Part shown: piece after piece, positions 8,004 through 17,867 of the stretch | How positions within the stretch are numbered: the first letter of the stretch is position 1 | Layout: each line of letters starts with the position of its first letter | Assembly: GCF_918698115.1 (NCBI RefSeq) | Contig: NZ_CAKKLV010000009.1 | Coordinates: forward strand, 62,001 to 126,000 | Direction of reading: 5' to 3' | Length of the DNA stretch: 64,000 bases | Source: Peribacillus sp. Bi96 | Lineage (GTDB): Bacteria > Bacillota > Bacilli > Bacillales > DSM-1321 | The notes under the pieces: model-generated | Told to the model about the DNA's origin: nothing | What the model saw: only the letters and a program-made list of their open reading frames with translations | Databases searched by the model: none | Position numbers and translations under genes: made by a program

Positions 8004-8648
8004 ATGAAAGTATTCGTAGTTGGAGCAAATGGGCAGATCGGCAAACACCTAGTAGATTTATTAAAAGATAGCCAGGAGCATAGTGTGCGAGCAATGATTC
8101 GCAAAGAAGAACAGAGGAAGCAGTTTGAGAAAAATGGAATTGAATCCACAGTCGTCAGTTTAACGGGCACAGTGGAAGAGATTGTAAATGCAGCAAAGGG
8201 CTGTGATGCAATCGTGTTTACAGCAGGATCCGGAGGGAGCACTGGTGCAGAACAAACACTTTTGATCGATCTTGATGGTGCTGTTAAAACGATTGAAGCA
8301 GCAGAAAATTTGGGCATCAACCGATTCATCATGGTGAGTGCTTTCCAGGCCAATAATCGGGAAAACTGGAATGAAGCCATTAAACCGTATTATGTGGCCA
8401 AGCACTATGCGGATAGAGCATTGTTACAAAGCGATTTAATCTATACCATCATTCGGCCGGGCGGTCTTGTGAACGAACCGGGAACGGGCAAAGTGACCGC
8501 AGCCGAAGCATTGGAACGAGGTCCGATTTCACGGGAAGATGTGGCCCAAACGATTTTGGCATCATTGACCGAAGAAAATACCTACAAGCGTTCTTTTGAT
8601 TTAATCTCTGGAGAAACAGCGATCCCAGAAGCATTAAGGGAAATTTAA
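8004..8648 (+). CDS. yhfK: NAD(P)-binding atypical SDR, YhfK-like
   Basis: Atypical short-chain dehydrogenase/NAD(P)-binding protein of 214 aa, the length I recall for B. subtilis YhfK. The N-terminal nucleotide-binding loop is GANGQIG (residues 7-13). The later IMVSAFQA strand and YYVAKHYAD stretch (about residues 133-141) take the place of the classical Ser-Tyr-Lys. The family includes NmrA-like and flavin-reductase-like proteins, and its substrate is not known. Start ATG at 8004 follows GGGAGCTGAC. It stands alone, with a short peptide gene divergent to its left and pseudogene material to its right. Confidence 0.8.
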   Translation: MKVFVVGANGQIGKHLVDLLKDSQEHSVRAMIRKEEQRKQFEKNGIESTVVSLTGTVEEIVNAAKGCDAIVFTAGSGGSTGAEQTLLIDLDGAVKTIEAAENLGINRFIMVSAFQANNRENWNEAIKPYYVAKHYADRALLQSDLIYTIIRPGGLVNEPGTGKVTAAEALERGPISREDVAQTILASLTEENTYKRSFDLISGETAIPEALREI

Positions 8649-8700
8649 AATGAAAAAATGAAGGCAGGGCCACTCGGGAGATGAGTGAGCTCTGCTTTTT

Positions 8701-8964
8701 AATTCCCTCAATATGCTTGACGACACAACGCTTGCCACCACCAACAACTTCTTAAGGAACATCTTTTTTTAAGACGGCACATTAATCGACGACGGTATGA
8801 CTCCCTATTGTTACTCCCCGATTAATAATGGCCCTCCCGCCAATCCAGACATTTCCCCACAGGGTAACTCGCTTTCTATATTCCACTCCTGAACTACATA
8901 TCGATTCCAGGAGCCAACTCGCAATTCGTGCCAATTTGCACTTCACAAACATCCCTTTTCCCAT
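8701..8964 (-). pseudogene. Decayed maltose/galactoside O-acetyltransferase
   Basis: Remnant of a left-handed beta-helix O-acetyltransferase. Residues [16 protein letters not shown] give the hexapeptide-repeat signature. The same frame then runs through a TAA at about 8786 and another near 8756. Past them it still encodes AVLKKDVP and EVVGGGKRCVVKHIEG, which match the normal GAGSVV-KDIP and GNPA-V-KHI end of these enzymes. The N-terminal two thirds are missing. No function is expected. It lies immediately before the polysaccharide operon and may be debris from it. Confidence 0.75.
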
Positions 8965-9108
8965 GCAATTTAGCTTAACCTTTTATGTAGTCGCATATTG
9001 AAATTCATACACTATTTATGGAAATGAAGTAGACACATCGCCAGGACATACTGTTCGGTATCCGGTAGTTTGTCAAAACCATTTCATGAAAGAGGACATT
9101 TTGATTGA

Positions 9109-9321
9109 ACAGAGATATTCAGTTTTTTATTCAAAAGAAATGCCAAGGTAAAGGGAAAAGACAGAAGGGGGGGAGTCGGAAAAAACGTTCGTATATTACG
9201 AAAAACAAGTGTAAATATTAGCGTTGCAAATTTATTAGAGCGATTCAAAATTGAAACGCTCCATGCTAAAACAGGGACAAGGCTCGACTTTTTAAATGGT
9301 ACATTTGTTATCTGGGGGTGA
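9109..9321 (+). pseudogene. Unrecognised open stretch, possible gene remnant
   Basis: An open frame of about 70 codons on the plus strand ends in TGA at 9321. It contains protein-like sequence such as VNISVANLLERFKIETLHA and TGTRLDFLNGTFVIWG, but has no start codon or ribosome site of its own. A TTG-started short frame overlaps its beginning in another register, which would fit a frameshifted gene. I do not recognise the family. Together with the acetyltransferase remnant it marks the left border of the polysaccharide operon as a place of gene loss. Confidence 0.35.
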
Positions 9322-9422
9322 ACGTTAACGCCATACGGCTAAACATTCACCTGTAAATCATCGTGCATATTGGGAAATGGACACCTGTATGCGGAAAACA
9401 TAGTTTTAGAGGAAGTGATGAA

Positions 9423-10595
9423 GTGAAGGTTCTATATTTGCATCAATATTTCAATACCAATAAAGGAAGTACTCGATCCTATGAAATTGCCAATTTTTTG
9501 GTTTCCAAAAATAATAAAGTCACCATAATTACCGGAAATGAAACAGATCCCTGTAGGGGAATAAAGATTATATCAACCAAAACGAAATATAAACAAGAAT
9601 TTGGTTATATGAAAAGAATTCTATCTTTTATTCATTATATGTATAAAAGTTTTTTTATTGGGGTGAAGGAGAAAGGGATAGACGTTGTTTATGCTTCCTC
9701 GACTCCTTTGACAATTGGATTAATAGGAATGCTTCTTGCTAAGGTGAAGCGATGCAAATTTGTATTTGAAGTAAGAGATTTATGGCCAGATATCCCCATT
9801 GCGATGGGAATTATAAAAAATAAATGGTTGAAAAGAATTTTATTTGCGTTAGAAAGCATGATTTATTCGGCAGCTGATAAAATCATCGTGCTTTCGCCCG
9901 GCATGAAAGAAGATTTATTGAATAAAGGAGTTAAACAGGAAAAAATATCGACGGTCACTAACTTTGCGGATATTGACCATTTCACTCAAATTTGTTCAGA
10001 AGTTAAAGAAGAAGCATTGGATAAATTAGGTTTGAAGGCGAAGTTTATCTGTTTATATGCGGGCACATTAGGATTTATCAATAATATCGATTATATTTTA
10101 GAACTTGCTGAAAAGACAGATGACCCTGATATTGTTTATCTAATTGTAGGGGATGGAAAGGAAAAGGAGCGGTTAATTCAAGTAAAAGAGAGCAAAAAAT
10201 TAAACAACGTTATTTTCTTAGATCAGGTTTCTAAAAAAGAAGCGTACTTATTAATGGCCATATGCCATATTGGTCTGTGTTTTGTACGTAATAATGAAAT
10301 ATTAAACAGGAATAGTCAAAATAAACTGTTTGACTTTTGGGCAGCCGGAAAACCAACCTTAATAAACTATAAAGGCTGGCAGCATGAGGCCATGACAAAA
10401 TATCATGCAGGACACGGATTTGACTATAGTGAATTAACAAAAATGGCGGCGTATGTAAAAACCATGAAAAGTGACAAACAGATGTTTATGGACATACAAG
10501 AAAACATAAAAAAGTTAGCCCTCAATCATGAGAAAACGAAATTGGTGTCGAAAATAGAAACCACGCTGTCAGATTTAGTCGGTAACACTCTATAA
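9423..10595 (+). CDS. GT4-family glycosyltransferase (WbuB-like)
   Basis: Cytoplasmic or peripheral-membrane glycosyltransferase, 390 aa from the GTG at 9423, preceded by AGAGGAAG at 9408-9415. An upstream in-frame GTG at 9363 lacks a ribosome site. The N-terminal domain opens with VLYLHQYFNTNKGSTRSYE, typical of the WbuB/GT4 group. The C-terminal GT-B domain has YAGTLGFINNIDY and the sugar-nucleotide region FVRNNEILNRNSQNKLFDFWAAG without the usual E-x7-E in perfect form. First gene of the polysaccharide operon; adds one sugar of the repeat unit, donor unknown. Confidence 0.8.
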   Translation: MKVLYLHQYFNTNKGSTRSYEIANFLVSKNNKVTIITGNETDPCRGIKIISTKTKYKQEFGYMKRILSFIHYMYKSFFIGVKEKGIDVVYASSTPLTIGLIGMLLAKVKRCKFVFEVRDLWPDIPIAMGIIKNKWLKRILFALESMIYSAADKIIVLSPGMKEDLLNKGVKQEKISTVTNFADIDHFTQICSEVKEEALDKLGLKAKFICLYAGTLGFINNIDYILELAEKTDDPDIVYLIVGDGKEKERLIQVKESKKLNNVIFLDQVSKKEAYLLMAICHIGLCFVRNNEILNRNSQNKLFDFWAAGKPTLINYKGWQHEAMTKYHAGHGFDYSELTKMAAYVKTMKSDKQMFMDIQENIKKLALNHEKTKLVSKIETTLSDLVGNTL

Positions 10596-10696
10596 ATATT
10601 CAAGAAGTCAGAAGGTGTTCATTTTGATGGTTGGGTTAGACTGCTTCGCATTTAATTGGCTGTCGACCTTCTAACTATGGAAAAGGATGGGGTTAT

Positions 10697-11827
10697 ATGG
10701 AGAATATCGTAAATACAAAGCCGGTGATAACGGATTGGGTAAAACGAGAATATCTGACAAACCTTCCGCGCATTTTGGATTCCGGAAAGTTAATTCTAGG
10801 GGATTACACTCGGAAATTAGAAGAAGGCGTCAGACAATTCAGCAAATCTAAGTATGCGGTCGCTCTTTCTAGTGCAACAGCCGCCATTGAAGTGATTTTA
10901 AAGTATCTGGATGTTGAAGGCAAAGATGTGATCATGCCGAGCAATACGTTCGTTTCACCCGTGTATGCGGTGAAAAATGCGAAAGGAAGAGTCGTTCTTT
11001 GTGACATTAATTTAGACGATTTCAATTTAGATTTTAATAGTTTAAAGAACGCCGTGACCCCCAATACGAAGGTTGTCCTCATTACGTATATTGCCGGTAA
11101 GATCCCTAGTAATATTTTTGAAATGAAAGAGTTTTGCGATGAGAATAATCTGTATCTAATCGAAGATGCTTCCCATGCTTTTGGTGCCACTATAAATGGA
11201 TATAAGGCCGGTTCAATTGGATATGCCGGGGTATTCTCCATGTATCCCACTAAAATTGTAACCAGTGCTACGGGAGGTGTCATGACAACGGATGATGAGC
11301 GTTTAAGCAAATACTGTGAGTTGCTGAGGCACCACGGAAATGAAAGTGGCGCCATCAATCAAGTGCTATCCAGCGACATGCTTTTAAGCGAATTTAATGC
11401 ACTCCTTGGTTACCTGCAAATTCAGGAAGCGGATGGGATGATTCACTCGAGGCAGGATATCTTCCATTATTATAAAGAGAAATTAGAAGATGTTTTCCGG
11501 GAGAATGGTCTATATTTCCAAGCGGAGCCCGATCACAATGACTCAACGTATTATAAAATTATCGTCATGTCTAAAAACAAAGAGCAATGCGAGAAATTTC
11601 AACAGCATTTAAAGGAGCGTCATATAAGCACGGGACATTGTTATGGAGTCCCGTTACATTTACAGCCGACATTGCGTGATGAATATGCTCAGGTCTCTCT
11701 CCCAAATGCCGAGAGATTTAGTGAATCGCACTTTACGTTACCATGTCACTTGGAACTGTCTGAAGCGGATTTGACATACATTGTGACGACATGCAAACAG
11801 GTACTGGAAAATGACGATGAAAAATAG
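10697..11827 (+). CDS. DegT/DnrJ/EryC1/StrS sugar aminotransferase
   Basis: PLP-dependent aminotransferase of 376 aa that makes an amino sugar nucleotide from a keto sugar nucleotide. Family marks are TAAIEVIL near residue 59, EDASHAFGA near 152 (Asp binding the PLP ring nitrogen), and the PLP lysine in SMYPTKIVTS near residue 182. The AAAGGATGGGG upstream supports the ATG at 10697. The gene overlaps the following oxidoreductase by 17 nt. Together with that enzyme and the deacetylase it suggests that the surface glycan contains an unusual amino or acylamino sugar. Confidence 0.88.
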   Translation: MENIVNTKPVITDWVKREYLTNLPRILDSGKLILGDYTRKLEEGVRQFSKSKYAVALSSATAAIEVILKYLDVEGKDVIMPSNTFVSPVYAVKNAKGRVVLCDINLDDFNLDFNSLKNAVTPNTKVVLITYIAGKIPSNIFEMKEFCDENNLYLIEDASHAFGATINGYKAGSIGYAGVFSMYPTKIVTSATGGVMTTDDERLSKYCELLRHHGNESGAINQVLSSDMLLSEFNALLGYLQIQEADGMIHSRQDIFHYYKEKLEDVFRENGLYFQAEPDHNDSTYYKIIVMSKNKEQCEKFQQHLKERHISTGHCYGVPLHLQPTLRDEYAQVSLPNAERFSESHFTLPCHLELSEADLTYIVTTCKQVLENDDEK

Positions 11828-12788
11828 GATTGCCATAATAGGGACGGGTAGAATTAGCTGTGCAATGATTGATGCCATTAATGAAAGTTCCAATGGAGAA
11901 GTAATCGGGATTTGGGGAAGAAGATATCATTGCACTAAGAAGCTTGCAAAAGATAAAGGAGTTTCAAAAGCTTATCGGTCTTTGGGTGACGCCTATGAAG
12001 ATGAGGAGCTGGATACTGTATATATTGCTACTCCTAATGCTTACCATTATGAGCATGCGATGAAGGCTATTGAGCATGGGAAGAACGTGATTGTGGAAAA
12101 AACGGCATTTATGACAGTCGAGCAAGCAAATCGGGTTTTCCATGCTGCAGATAAACAAAATGTGTTTGTATTTGAGGCCATACAATCTATTTACGAACCT
12201 AACTTCCGTATTTTGGAAAGTGTCATTAAAAAGGCAGGGAAAATTCATGGGGCAACCCTAAAGTATCAAAACTACACGAAGCAGTACTTGGCTTTATTGA
12301 ATGGAGAAAAAGCGCCACTTTTTGATGAAAATCATGGTGGAGGCACATTAAGAACGATTGGAATTTATCCCATTTATGCTGCACTTCAATTATTTGGAGT
12401 TCCGGTTAACAGTTATTATTTTAAACAAATGAACGTAGAAAAAATGGATTTAGGCGGTACGCTCATTTTTGAATATAAAGAGTTTAACTTGACGATGTTG
12501 ATTTCAAAAATACATTTAACATGTGATTCCATATCGGAAATCTACGGTGAGGAAGGAACGGTCAGGCTTCATTCGTTATATAAGATTCGAAAAATCAGTT
12601 TCCACAATCTCAAAAATAACACGGAAGAAACGTTGAGTATACCTATTAAAGAGAATAGTTTAATCTATGAAATCACTGAATTATCCGAATGGATATTAAC
12701 AAAAAACAAAACAGCGTACAGAGAACAAAAGAACCTAACACTTAAAGCGATAGCTATAATTGAAAAGGCATTGAATGGAGGAACATGA
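11811..12788 (+). CDS. Gfo/Idh/MocA-family sugar oxidoreductase
   Basis: NAD(P)-dependent oxidoreductase of 325 aa. The Rossmann loop IIGTGRIS occurs near residues 9-16 and the family EKTAFMTVEQA motif (EKP-type, with Thr instead of Pro) near residues 95-105; the conserved YPIYAAL region is near 184. It starts inside the end of the aminotransferase gene and ends 4 nt into the next gene, so the three are translationally coupled. It probably oxidises or reduces a sugar nucleotide in the same amino-sugar route. ATG at 11811 or 11817 are both possible. Confidence 0.82.
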   Translation: MTMKNRIAIIGTGRISCAMIDAINESSNGEVIGIWGRRYHCTKKLAKDKGVSKAYRSLGDAYEDEELDTVYIATPNAYHYEHAMKAIEHGKNVIVEKTAFMTVEQANRVFHAADKQNVFVFEAIQSIYEPNFRILESVIKKAGKIHGATLKYQNYTKQYLALLNGEKAPLFDENHGGGTLRTIGIYPIYAALQLFGVPVNSYYFKQMNVEKMDLGGTLIFEYKEFNLTMLISKIHLTCDSISEIYGEEGTVRLHSLYKIRKISFHNLKNNTEETLSIPIKENSLIYEITELSEWILTKNKTAYREQKNLTLKAIAIIEKALNGGT

Positions 12789-13414
12789 TGAAAAAAATAT
12801 TATTAGTAACAGCACACCCAGATGATGCAGAAATTAGTATGGGCGGTACAATTCGTAAGCTAATGAGCCGAGGCCATCAAATTATCAACGTCATATTCTC
12901 CATCCCTTCCAATATCGATGTCAGGAAGCAAGAGTCCATCGAGTCAGCTATCAATTTTGGATATGAGGTACAGTTCTCTAAGCATTGTGAGGGACATAAC
13001 GTTGAGGATATTCCATTACATACATTAATAAAAGAACTCGATACGATCATTGAAAAGGTGAATCCAGACGAAGTCTACACACATTGGATGAATGACAGTC
13101 ATCAAGATCATCAAAAATTAGCAAAGGTCGTACGAAGCTGCTTCAGGAAAAAACAATTTACGTTATATGAATTCGAACAAATCAACCAAAACAATAACAT
13201 CGCGGCCAATCAATTTCATCCCAATGTTTATAGTGATATTACAGAATTCATGGAAGATAAAAAACAAATGATTTCCTTGTTTCAATCGCAGTTAATCGGA
13301 TATATGGGTCATTACTTAGTGAATGCAGAGCACATTGGCAGTTGGAGAGGTTCCCAAGTGAATTGTAAATACGCGGAAACGTTTCTATTAATTTTTTCAA
13401 AAGAGGTTTTGTAG
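12785..13414 (+). CDS. PIG-L (LmbE-like) deacetylase
   Basis: Zinc-dependent N-deacetylase of the PIG-L/LmbE family, 209 aa. The signature AHPDDAE lies near residues 11-17 and supplies the first His and Asp ligands; the third ligand is in HWMNDSHQDHQ near residues 109-119. Members remove acetyl from N-acetylglucosamine-type groups. Overlaps the preceding oxidoreductase gene by 4 nt and abuts the WbqC gene. In this operon it may deacetylate a sugar nucleotide or lipid-linked sugar so that another acyl group can be attached. Confidence 0.85.
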   Translation: MMKKILLVTAHPDDAEISMGGTIRKLMSRGHQIINVIFSIPSNIDVRKQESIESAINFGYEVQFSKHCEGHNVEDIPLHTLIKELDTIIEKVNPDEVYTHWMNDSHQDHQKLAKVVRSCFRKKQFTLYEFEQINQNNNIAANQFHPNVYSDITEFMEDKKQMISLFQSQLIGYMGHYLVNAEHIGSWRGSQVNCKYAETFLLIFSKEVL

Positions 13415-14128
13415 GTGGGAAAAACGAAGATCGTCACCATTCACCAACCTAATTTCCTGCCGTGGATCGGTTTCTTTCATAAAGCTTTCCAATCTGATGT
13501 ATTCATATATTTGACAGATGTGAAATACTCTTCAAGTAATTTTCAAAATAAAACATATATTCTTGGTGGGGATGGAAAAAAGTCCAGGCTAACGGTGCCA
13601 CTTCAAAAAAAACCTGAAATGTTACATGAAAAGTTAATCAGTTATCATTCCCCCAACCAAAAATGGAAAAGGAATCATTTGAAACAAATTTCAGAAGTTT
13701 ATAAAAAAGCCCCGTACTTTCACGACTTTTTCCCGATGCTGAAAGAAGCATATCAAAAAGAACAGGCTTTGTTAGTCGATTTAAATATTCATTTAATTGA
13801 ATTGATCTTACATTATTTAAACTATGAAGGAGAGACACAACTTTCCACTGAGTTTAACACATCCTTTGGAAAAACAGAGAGATTAGTCAGCTTACTTAAG
13901 CAAACTGGCGGTACATGCTATTTAAGCGGGAAAAGCGGTAAGGATTATTTGGAAGTGGAATTATTTCAGCAAGAAGGGATCGAGGTAGTCTATCAAAATT
14001 TCATTCATCCCGTGTATGAAGTGAAAAATGAGAAAGAGTGTGTAAAAAATCTATCGATTCTTGACTGGATTATGTACTATCCGACCGATCAAATAAAAGA
14101 AACGTTAACGAAAGATCGATTTAGCTAA
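13415..14128 (+). CDS. WbqC-family protein
   Basis: WbqC-like protein of 237 aa. The family opening IHQPNFLPWIGFFHKAFQSD and DVKYSSSNFQNKTYI are clear at residues 8-50. WbqC proteins occur in O-antigen and capsule clusters, often beside aminotransferases, and are thought to take part in acyl-amino sugar synthesis; the reaction is not settled to my knowledge. It starts with GTG directly after the stop of the PIG-L gene. A separate acyl-group donor enzyme is not apparent in the operon. Confidence 0.82.
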   Translation: MGKTKIVTIHQPNFLPWIGFFHKAFQSDVFIYLTDVKYSSSNFQNKTYILGGDGKKSRLTVPLQKKPEMLHEKLISYHSPNQKWKRNHLKQISEVYKKAPYFHDFFPMLKEAYQKEQALLVDLNIHLIELILHYLNYEGETQLSTEFNTSFGKTERLVSLLKQTGGTCYLSGKSGKDYLEVELFQQEGIEVVYQNFIHPVYEVKNEKECVKNLSILDWIMYYPTDQIKETLTKDRFS

Positions 14129-14163
14129 TCTGAACAATGTACGTAAGTATATAAAATAGAGAT

Positions 14164-15459
14164 GTGGCGTGGTATGAGAATATGAAAATAAAAAATGATT
14201 TTATCAATAAAATACTTGTATTATTAACGGGAAATTCACTTGCACAGCTGATTATCATTGTAAGTTCGCCCGTATTAACAAGAATATATAAACCAGCAGA
14301 TTTTGGTGTGTTTTCAGCCTATACTTCCCTTTTGGCCATTCTCATGTCATTTGCATCTCTTTGTTTAGAAAAGGCGATTCCTTTAGAAAAAAACCATAAG
14401 AATACAATTCACATACTGTACATTAGTATGTTTACGATTGCCGTTGTTTGTATCCTGAATATGAGTTTTAGCTTTTTTAATTTATCGTTATTTCAATTAT
14501 ACGGAATTAAAACTTCGATGATGAATGACCTTTTGCTTTCAAGTGGTCTGTTTTTTGCCGGGATTTACCAAGTGTTGATTTACTGGATGGTAAAAGAAGA
14601 TAAGTTTAAAGGTATAACCCATTCTAAACTGCTGCAATCAATTAGTAATGTGATTAGTCAGTTCTCGCTTATTTCGGTTAATCATATCACTCCAGGAATG
14701 GGTTTAATAGCGGGAGATATGATTGGACGAGGAATATCACTTGCGTATATATGGCGATTTTTCTTAAAGCAAATGCATTGGCCAAAAGTGGACTATAGGA
14801 GAATCGGATATTTGCTTAAAAAATATGAGAAATTCGCCAAATACTCCACATGGTCGACACTCTTAAGTTCTTTATCTATGCAAATCATATTTTTGTTATT
14901 AATGCGTCTATACGGACCCGAAGTGACAGGTTATTTTTCCATGGCTTCAAAAACGATCGGTTTACCCATTACATTGGTGGGAGCGAGTATTTCAACAGTA
15001 TTCTACGCCGAAGTAGTTAAAAGTATTAAGAATGAGCCTGGAAGAGTTTTGAAATTATATAGAAGCATCATTACTAAGTTAGCAATGGCAGGTATACCGT
15101 CACTGATACTTTTAGCGTGGATAGCCCCAGGGCTCTTTGGTTTTGTTTTTGGAGAAGAGTGGAGTGTTTCCGGTGAATATGTGAGGTTGATGTCATTTAT
15201 GTTTCTGTGTCAAGTGATTGTTGTACCAGTTTCCCAAATATTGTATATAGTCAATAAACAGCAGACTCAGCTTTTATGGGACGTTTCAAGGCTGTTGCTG
15301 TCAACTATTGGAGTACTGGTCATCTTCACTTTTGGGGGATCAGCTGAAACAGCCATTTTATACTATAGCATTTGTATGGGGGCCAGTTACTACTTTCTTG
15401 CTCTCCTCGGCTATAGGGCGATACATTCCATAGATCGAGAGGATAACCTAAAAAAATGA
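14164..15459 (+). CDS. Wzx-type polysaccharide flippase
   Basis: Integral membrane protein of 431 aa with about 12 hydrophobic segments and the MATE/MOP-flippase opening LTGNSLAQLIIIVSSPVLTRIY. It should move the lipid-linked repeat unit across the cytoplasmic membrane. The start is uncertain: GTG at 14164 and ATG at 14182 are in frame and neither has a strong ribosome site. It overlaps the following polymerase gene by 4 nt. Its adjacency to a Wzy-like protein indicates a Wzx/Wzy-dependent assembly route. Confidence 0.82.
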   Translation: MAWYENMKIKNDFINKILVLLTGNSLAQLIIIVSSPVLTRIYKPADFGVFSAYTSLLAILMSFASLCLEKAIPLEKNHKNTIHILYISMFTIAVVCILNMSFSFFNLSLFQLYGIKTSMMNDLLLSSGLFFAGIYQVLIYWMVKEDKFKGITHSKLLQSISNVISQFSLISVNHITPGMGLIAGDMIGRGISLAYIWRFFLKQMHWPKVDYRRIGYLLKKYEKFAKYSTWSTLLSSLSMQIIFLLLMRLYGPEVTGYFSMASKTIGLPITLVGASISTVFYAEVVKSIKNEPGRVLKLYRSIITKLAMAGIPSLILLAWIAPGLFGFVFGEEWSVSGEYVRLMSFMFLCQVIVVPVSQILYIVNKQQTQLLWDVSRLLLSTIGVLVIFTFGGSAETAILYYSICMGASYYFLALLGYRAIHSIDREDNLKK

Positions 15460-16739
15460 AGCTGATTCAAATGGGTCTGGTAGGAATATACGTCTGGTTA
15501 CTCGATATTTCCTACGTTTACTTTATTTCCCCTGAATATGCTTATATGGGATATATATATCGACAACATCCAAGTGCAGTCATGATAGTAATTTCCATGT
15601 TTTTAATTATATTGCCAGCCATATTCATAAAAAAGGATCTGGATAAGCCGTCGGAACTCGTTTTCTGGATTTTATATTTTATTGTCTATATACCGGTAGT
15701 ATGGGTTCCAAATTATTTATTTACGCTACAGCCTGATTTTATATATACGAATGTTCTTTTGTGTTTTTGTTTACTTATCATTGGAAATGTAAATCGATTG
15801 CCAACGATGAAGATTACACCTGCTAATGTTAATATCGGTCTATTAAAAATCGTTTTCGTTGTAACACTATTCATTTTTTTTCTTTACATCTTCAAGATTT
15901 CGGGTGGATTTAGTCTAAAGCCCCCTATAGATTCTGAGGATATCTATGATAAGAGATTATCCTTTCGAACAAAACTAACCCCTGCGGCCGGCTATATTAT
16001 CCAGTGGCTTGCAAAAGTGTGTAATCCATTTATCGTGACCATTGGCTTATGCAAAAAAAAATATGTCTATGTGTTTATCGGACTGGCGTTACAATACCTT
16101 TTATACACCGCAAACGGGTTGAAATCGACTCTTTTATCGACCTTTTTGTTAATTGTTGTATTTATTGCGTTTCAGAATAAGGGCCGGAATTTCGCGGTGT
16201 ATTTTTGCTTGAGCCTTTGCTCGTTGTTAGGCATCAGCATTTTTCTGGATTTTATCCTTGATCAGACATATTTATCTAATTTGTTTGCCAGAAGGATGAT
16301 CATCACACCGGGTTTGCTGACAACCTATTATATCGATTTCTTTTCAACTCATCCAAAAGCCTTGCTATCGTATAGTATATTTGAAAAATTCATAGATCCT
16401 GTTTATGACAGGAGTCCGCCATATATTATCGGTACAGAGTACTTTGGCCGACCTGAAATGGCAGCCAATGCGAATATGTTCGCCGATGCTTTTGCTAATT
16501 TCGGTTATCTTGGATTCTTGATTTATACAGGGATCTTAGCAGCGGTATTATGGCTTTATGATAGCCTGACGCAAAACGAAAAGTGGCAAGGTGTTGGCAT
16601 AATCCTGTTTGTTGTACCTGCATGGTGTTTAGCGGATACTGCGCTTACAACAACGTTCGTGACAGGTGGGATGGTTTTTACTTTCATTATCATGTATTTG
16701 TTGTTAGGGTCAGATTCACAAAAGGGAGATAACAGATGA
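15456..16739 (+). CDS. Wzy-type oligosaccharide repeat-unit polymerase
   Basis: Membrane protein of 427 aa with 10-12 hydrophobic helices and a long extracytoplasmic loop near residues 290-345, the topology of O-antigen polymerases. Sequence identity between Wzy proteins is low, so the call rests on topology, length and position between the flippase and a glycosyltransferase. It overlaps both neighbours by 4 nt. It would polymerise the exported repeat units on the outer face of the membrane. Confidence 0.75.
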   Translation: MKLIQMGLVGIYVWLLDISYVYFISPEYAYMGYIYRQHPSAVMIVISMFLIILPAIFIKKDLDKPSELVFWILYFIVYIPVVWVPNYLFTLQPDFIYTNVLLCFCLLIIGNVNRLPTMKITPANVNIGLLKIVFVVTLFIFFLYIFKISGGFSLKPPIDSEDIYDKRLSFRTKLTPAAGYIIQWLAKVCNPFIVTIGLCKKKYVYVFIGLALQYLLYTANGLKSTLLSTFLLIVVFIAFQNKGRNFAVYFCLSLCSLLGISIFLDFILDQTYLSNLFARRMIITPGLLTTYYIDFFSTHPKALLSYSIFEKFIDPVYDRSPPYIIGTEYFGRPEMAANANMFADAFANFGYLGFLIYTGILAAVLWLYDSLTQNEKWQGVGIILFVVPAWCLADTALTTTFVTGGMVFTFIIMYLLLGSDSQKGDNR

Positions 16740-17857
16740 AGTTATTTTATAATATTAGTTCTGTGCACCCATGGAATGATACGAGGATTTATTTTCGCCA
16801 AGCATTTTCTCATGGAGAAACAGGAAAGTACAAGGTGAAACATATAGCGATTGAAAATAATCTATTGCCAGGTAATATTCCAGCCAATATAGAAGTGGAA
16901 CTGTTAGCTAAACAATCAAGAAAAAAGCGTATGTTAACGTGGACTCCTTTATATAAGAAAATCAAGAAAGATAAACCTGATGTGATTCAGTTTCATGATC
17001 CAGAGCTGCTCATTTTAATGAATATAATCAGATGGATTCCCAGCTATCATCCGGGCATCGTTTATGACATGCATGAAAATGTACCAAAGGTCCTTATGAG
17101 AAAAAAAATCCCCGAATTTGCATTGAGCATGTATCGTTTTTTGGAGAGACAATTGCTGAGGGCATGCAGCGGGGTCGTGTTTGCAGAAAGTACGTATAAA
17201 GAGGATTATCGATTCCTAACCTGCCCAACAATGGACGTGTATAATTACCCGAAAGTCCCTTTTATGAAAGAAAATGAAGCAAAAGAAGATGTTTTTACCT
17301 TTATCTATCTAGGGGGCATTTCAGATATACGCGGCGGGGAAACCATGCTGCTTCTCGCAAAAAGATTAGTGGATTTAAAGAAGAAATTTCACATGAAGAT
17401 TATTGGAACGGGCAGTGAAGAATACATCGGAAAATTGAACACTTTCATTTTTAAAAACAACTTGGAGGATCATATCAGTCTGGAGGGTGCAATGGCTTTT
17501 GATAAAGCGTTTGAATCGATTCAGAGAGCACATGTAGGTATGGCATTTTTAGTCCCTGATCCTAATTTCATGGGTGGTAAAACAACAAAGTGTTTTGAAT
17601 ATATGGCCGCTGGCATTCCATTTATGGTTTCTGATTTTCTTATTCAAGATGTACTGGATAAATGGGAATGTGGAGTGTCGGTCGATGTATTAAATATGGA
17701 TGAAATGGTTCAAAAAGCGGTTTATTTACTGGAATCCCCTGAAATGGCCACGAACATGGGGGAACGAGGAAAAGCTGCATATAGACAAGAATATAATTGG
17801 GAGAATGAAGAGGGAAAATTACTATCTCTGTTTGATAAAATAGGGTCATGCTCTTAG
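16736..17857 (+). CDS. GT4-like glycosyltransferase
   Basis: Glycosyltransferase with GT-B fold, 373 aa. N-terminal domain carries NISSVHPWNDTRIYFRQ and QFHDPELL near residues 86-93, as in capsule GT4 enzymes. The C-terminal domain has YLGGISDIRGGE (near 198) and the donor-binding region KTTKCFEYMAAGIPFMVSD (near 282-300) with the E-x7-E-like element. It overlaps the polymerase gene by 4 nt. Probably the second transferase for the repeat unit; donor not known. Confidence 0.82.
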   Translation: MKLFYNISSVHPWNDTRIYFRQAFSHGETGKYKVKHIAIENNLLPGNIPANIEVELLAKQSRKKRMLTWTPLYKKIKKDKPDVIQFHDPELLILMNIIRWIPSYHPGIVYDMHENVPKVLMRKKIPEFALSMYRFLERQLLRACSGVVFAESTYKEDYRFLTCPTMDVYNYPKVPFMKENEAKEDVFTFIYLGGISDIRGGETMLLLAKRLVDLKKKFHMKIIGTGSEEYIGKLNTFIFKNNLEDHISLEGAMAFDKAFESIQRAHVGMAFLVPDPNFMGGKTTKCFEYMAAGIPFMVSDFLIQDVLDKWECGVSVDVLNMDEMVQKAVYLLESPEMATNMGERGKAAYRQEYNWENEEGKLLSLFDKIGSCS

Positions 17858-17867
17858 GAGGTATGTT

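Noticed and set aside
7738..8094. 118-codon minus-strand frame overlapping yhfK
   Set aside because: Overlaps a clear plus-strand gene and the well-supported 30-codon gene; composition is not protein-like.
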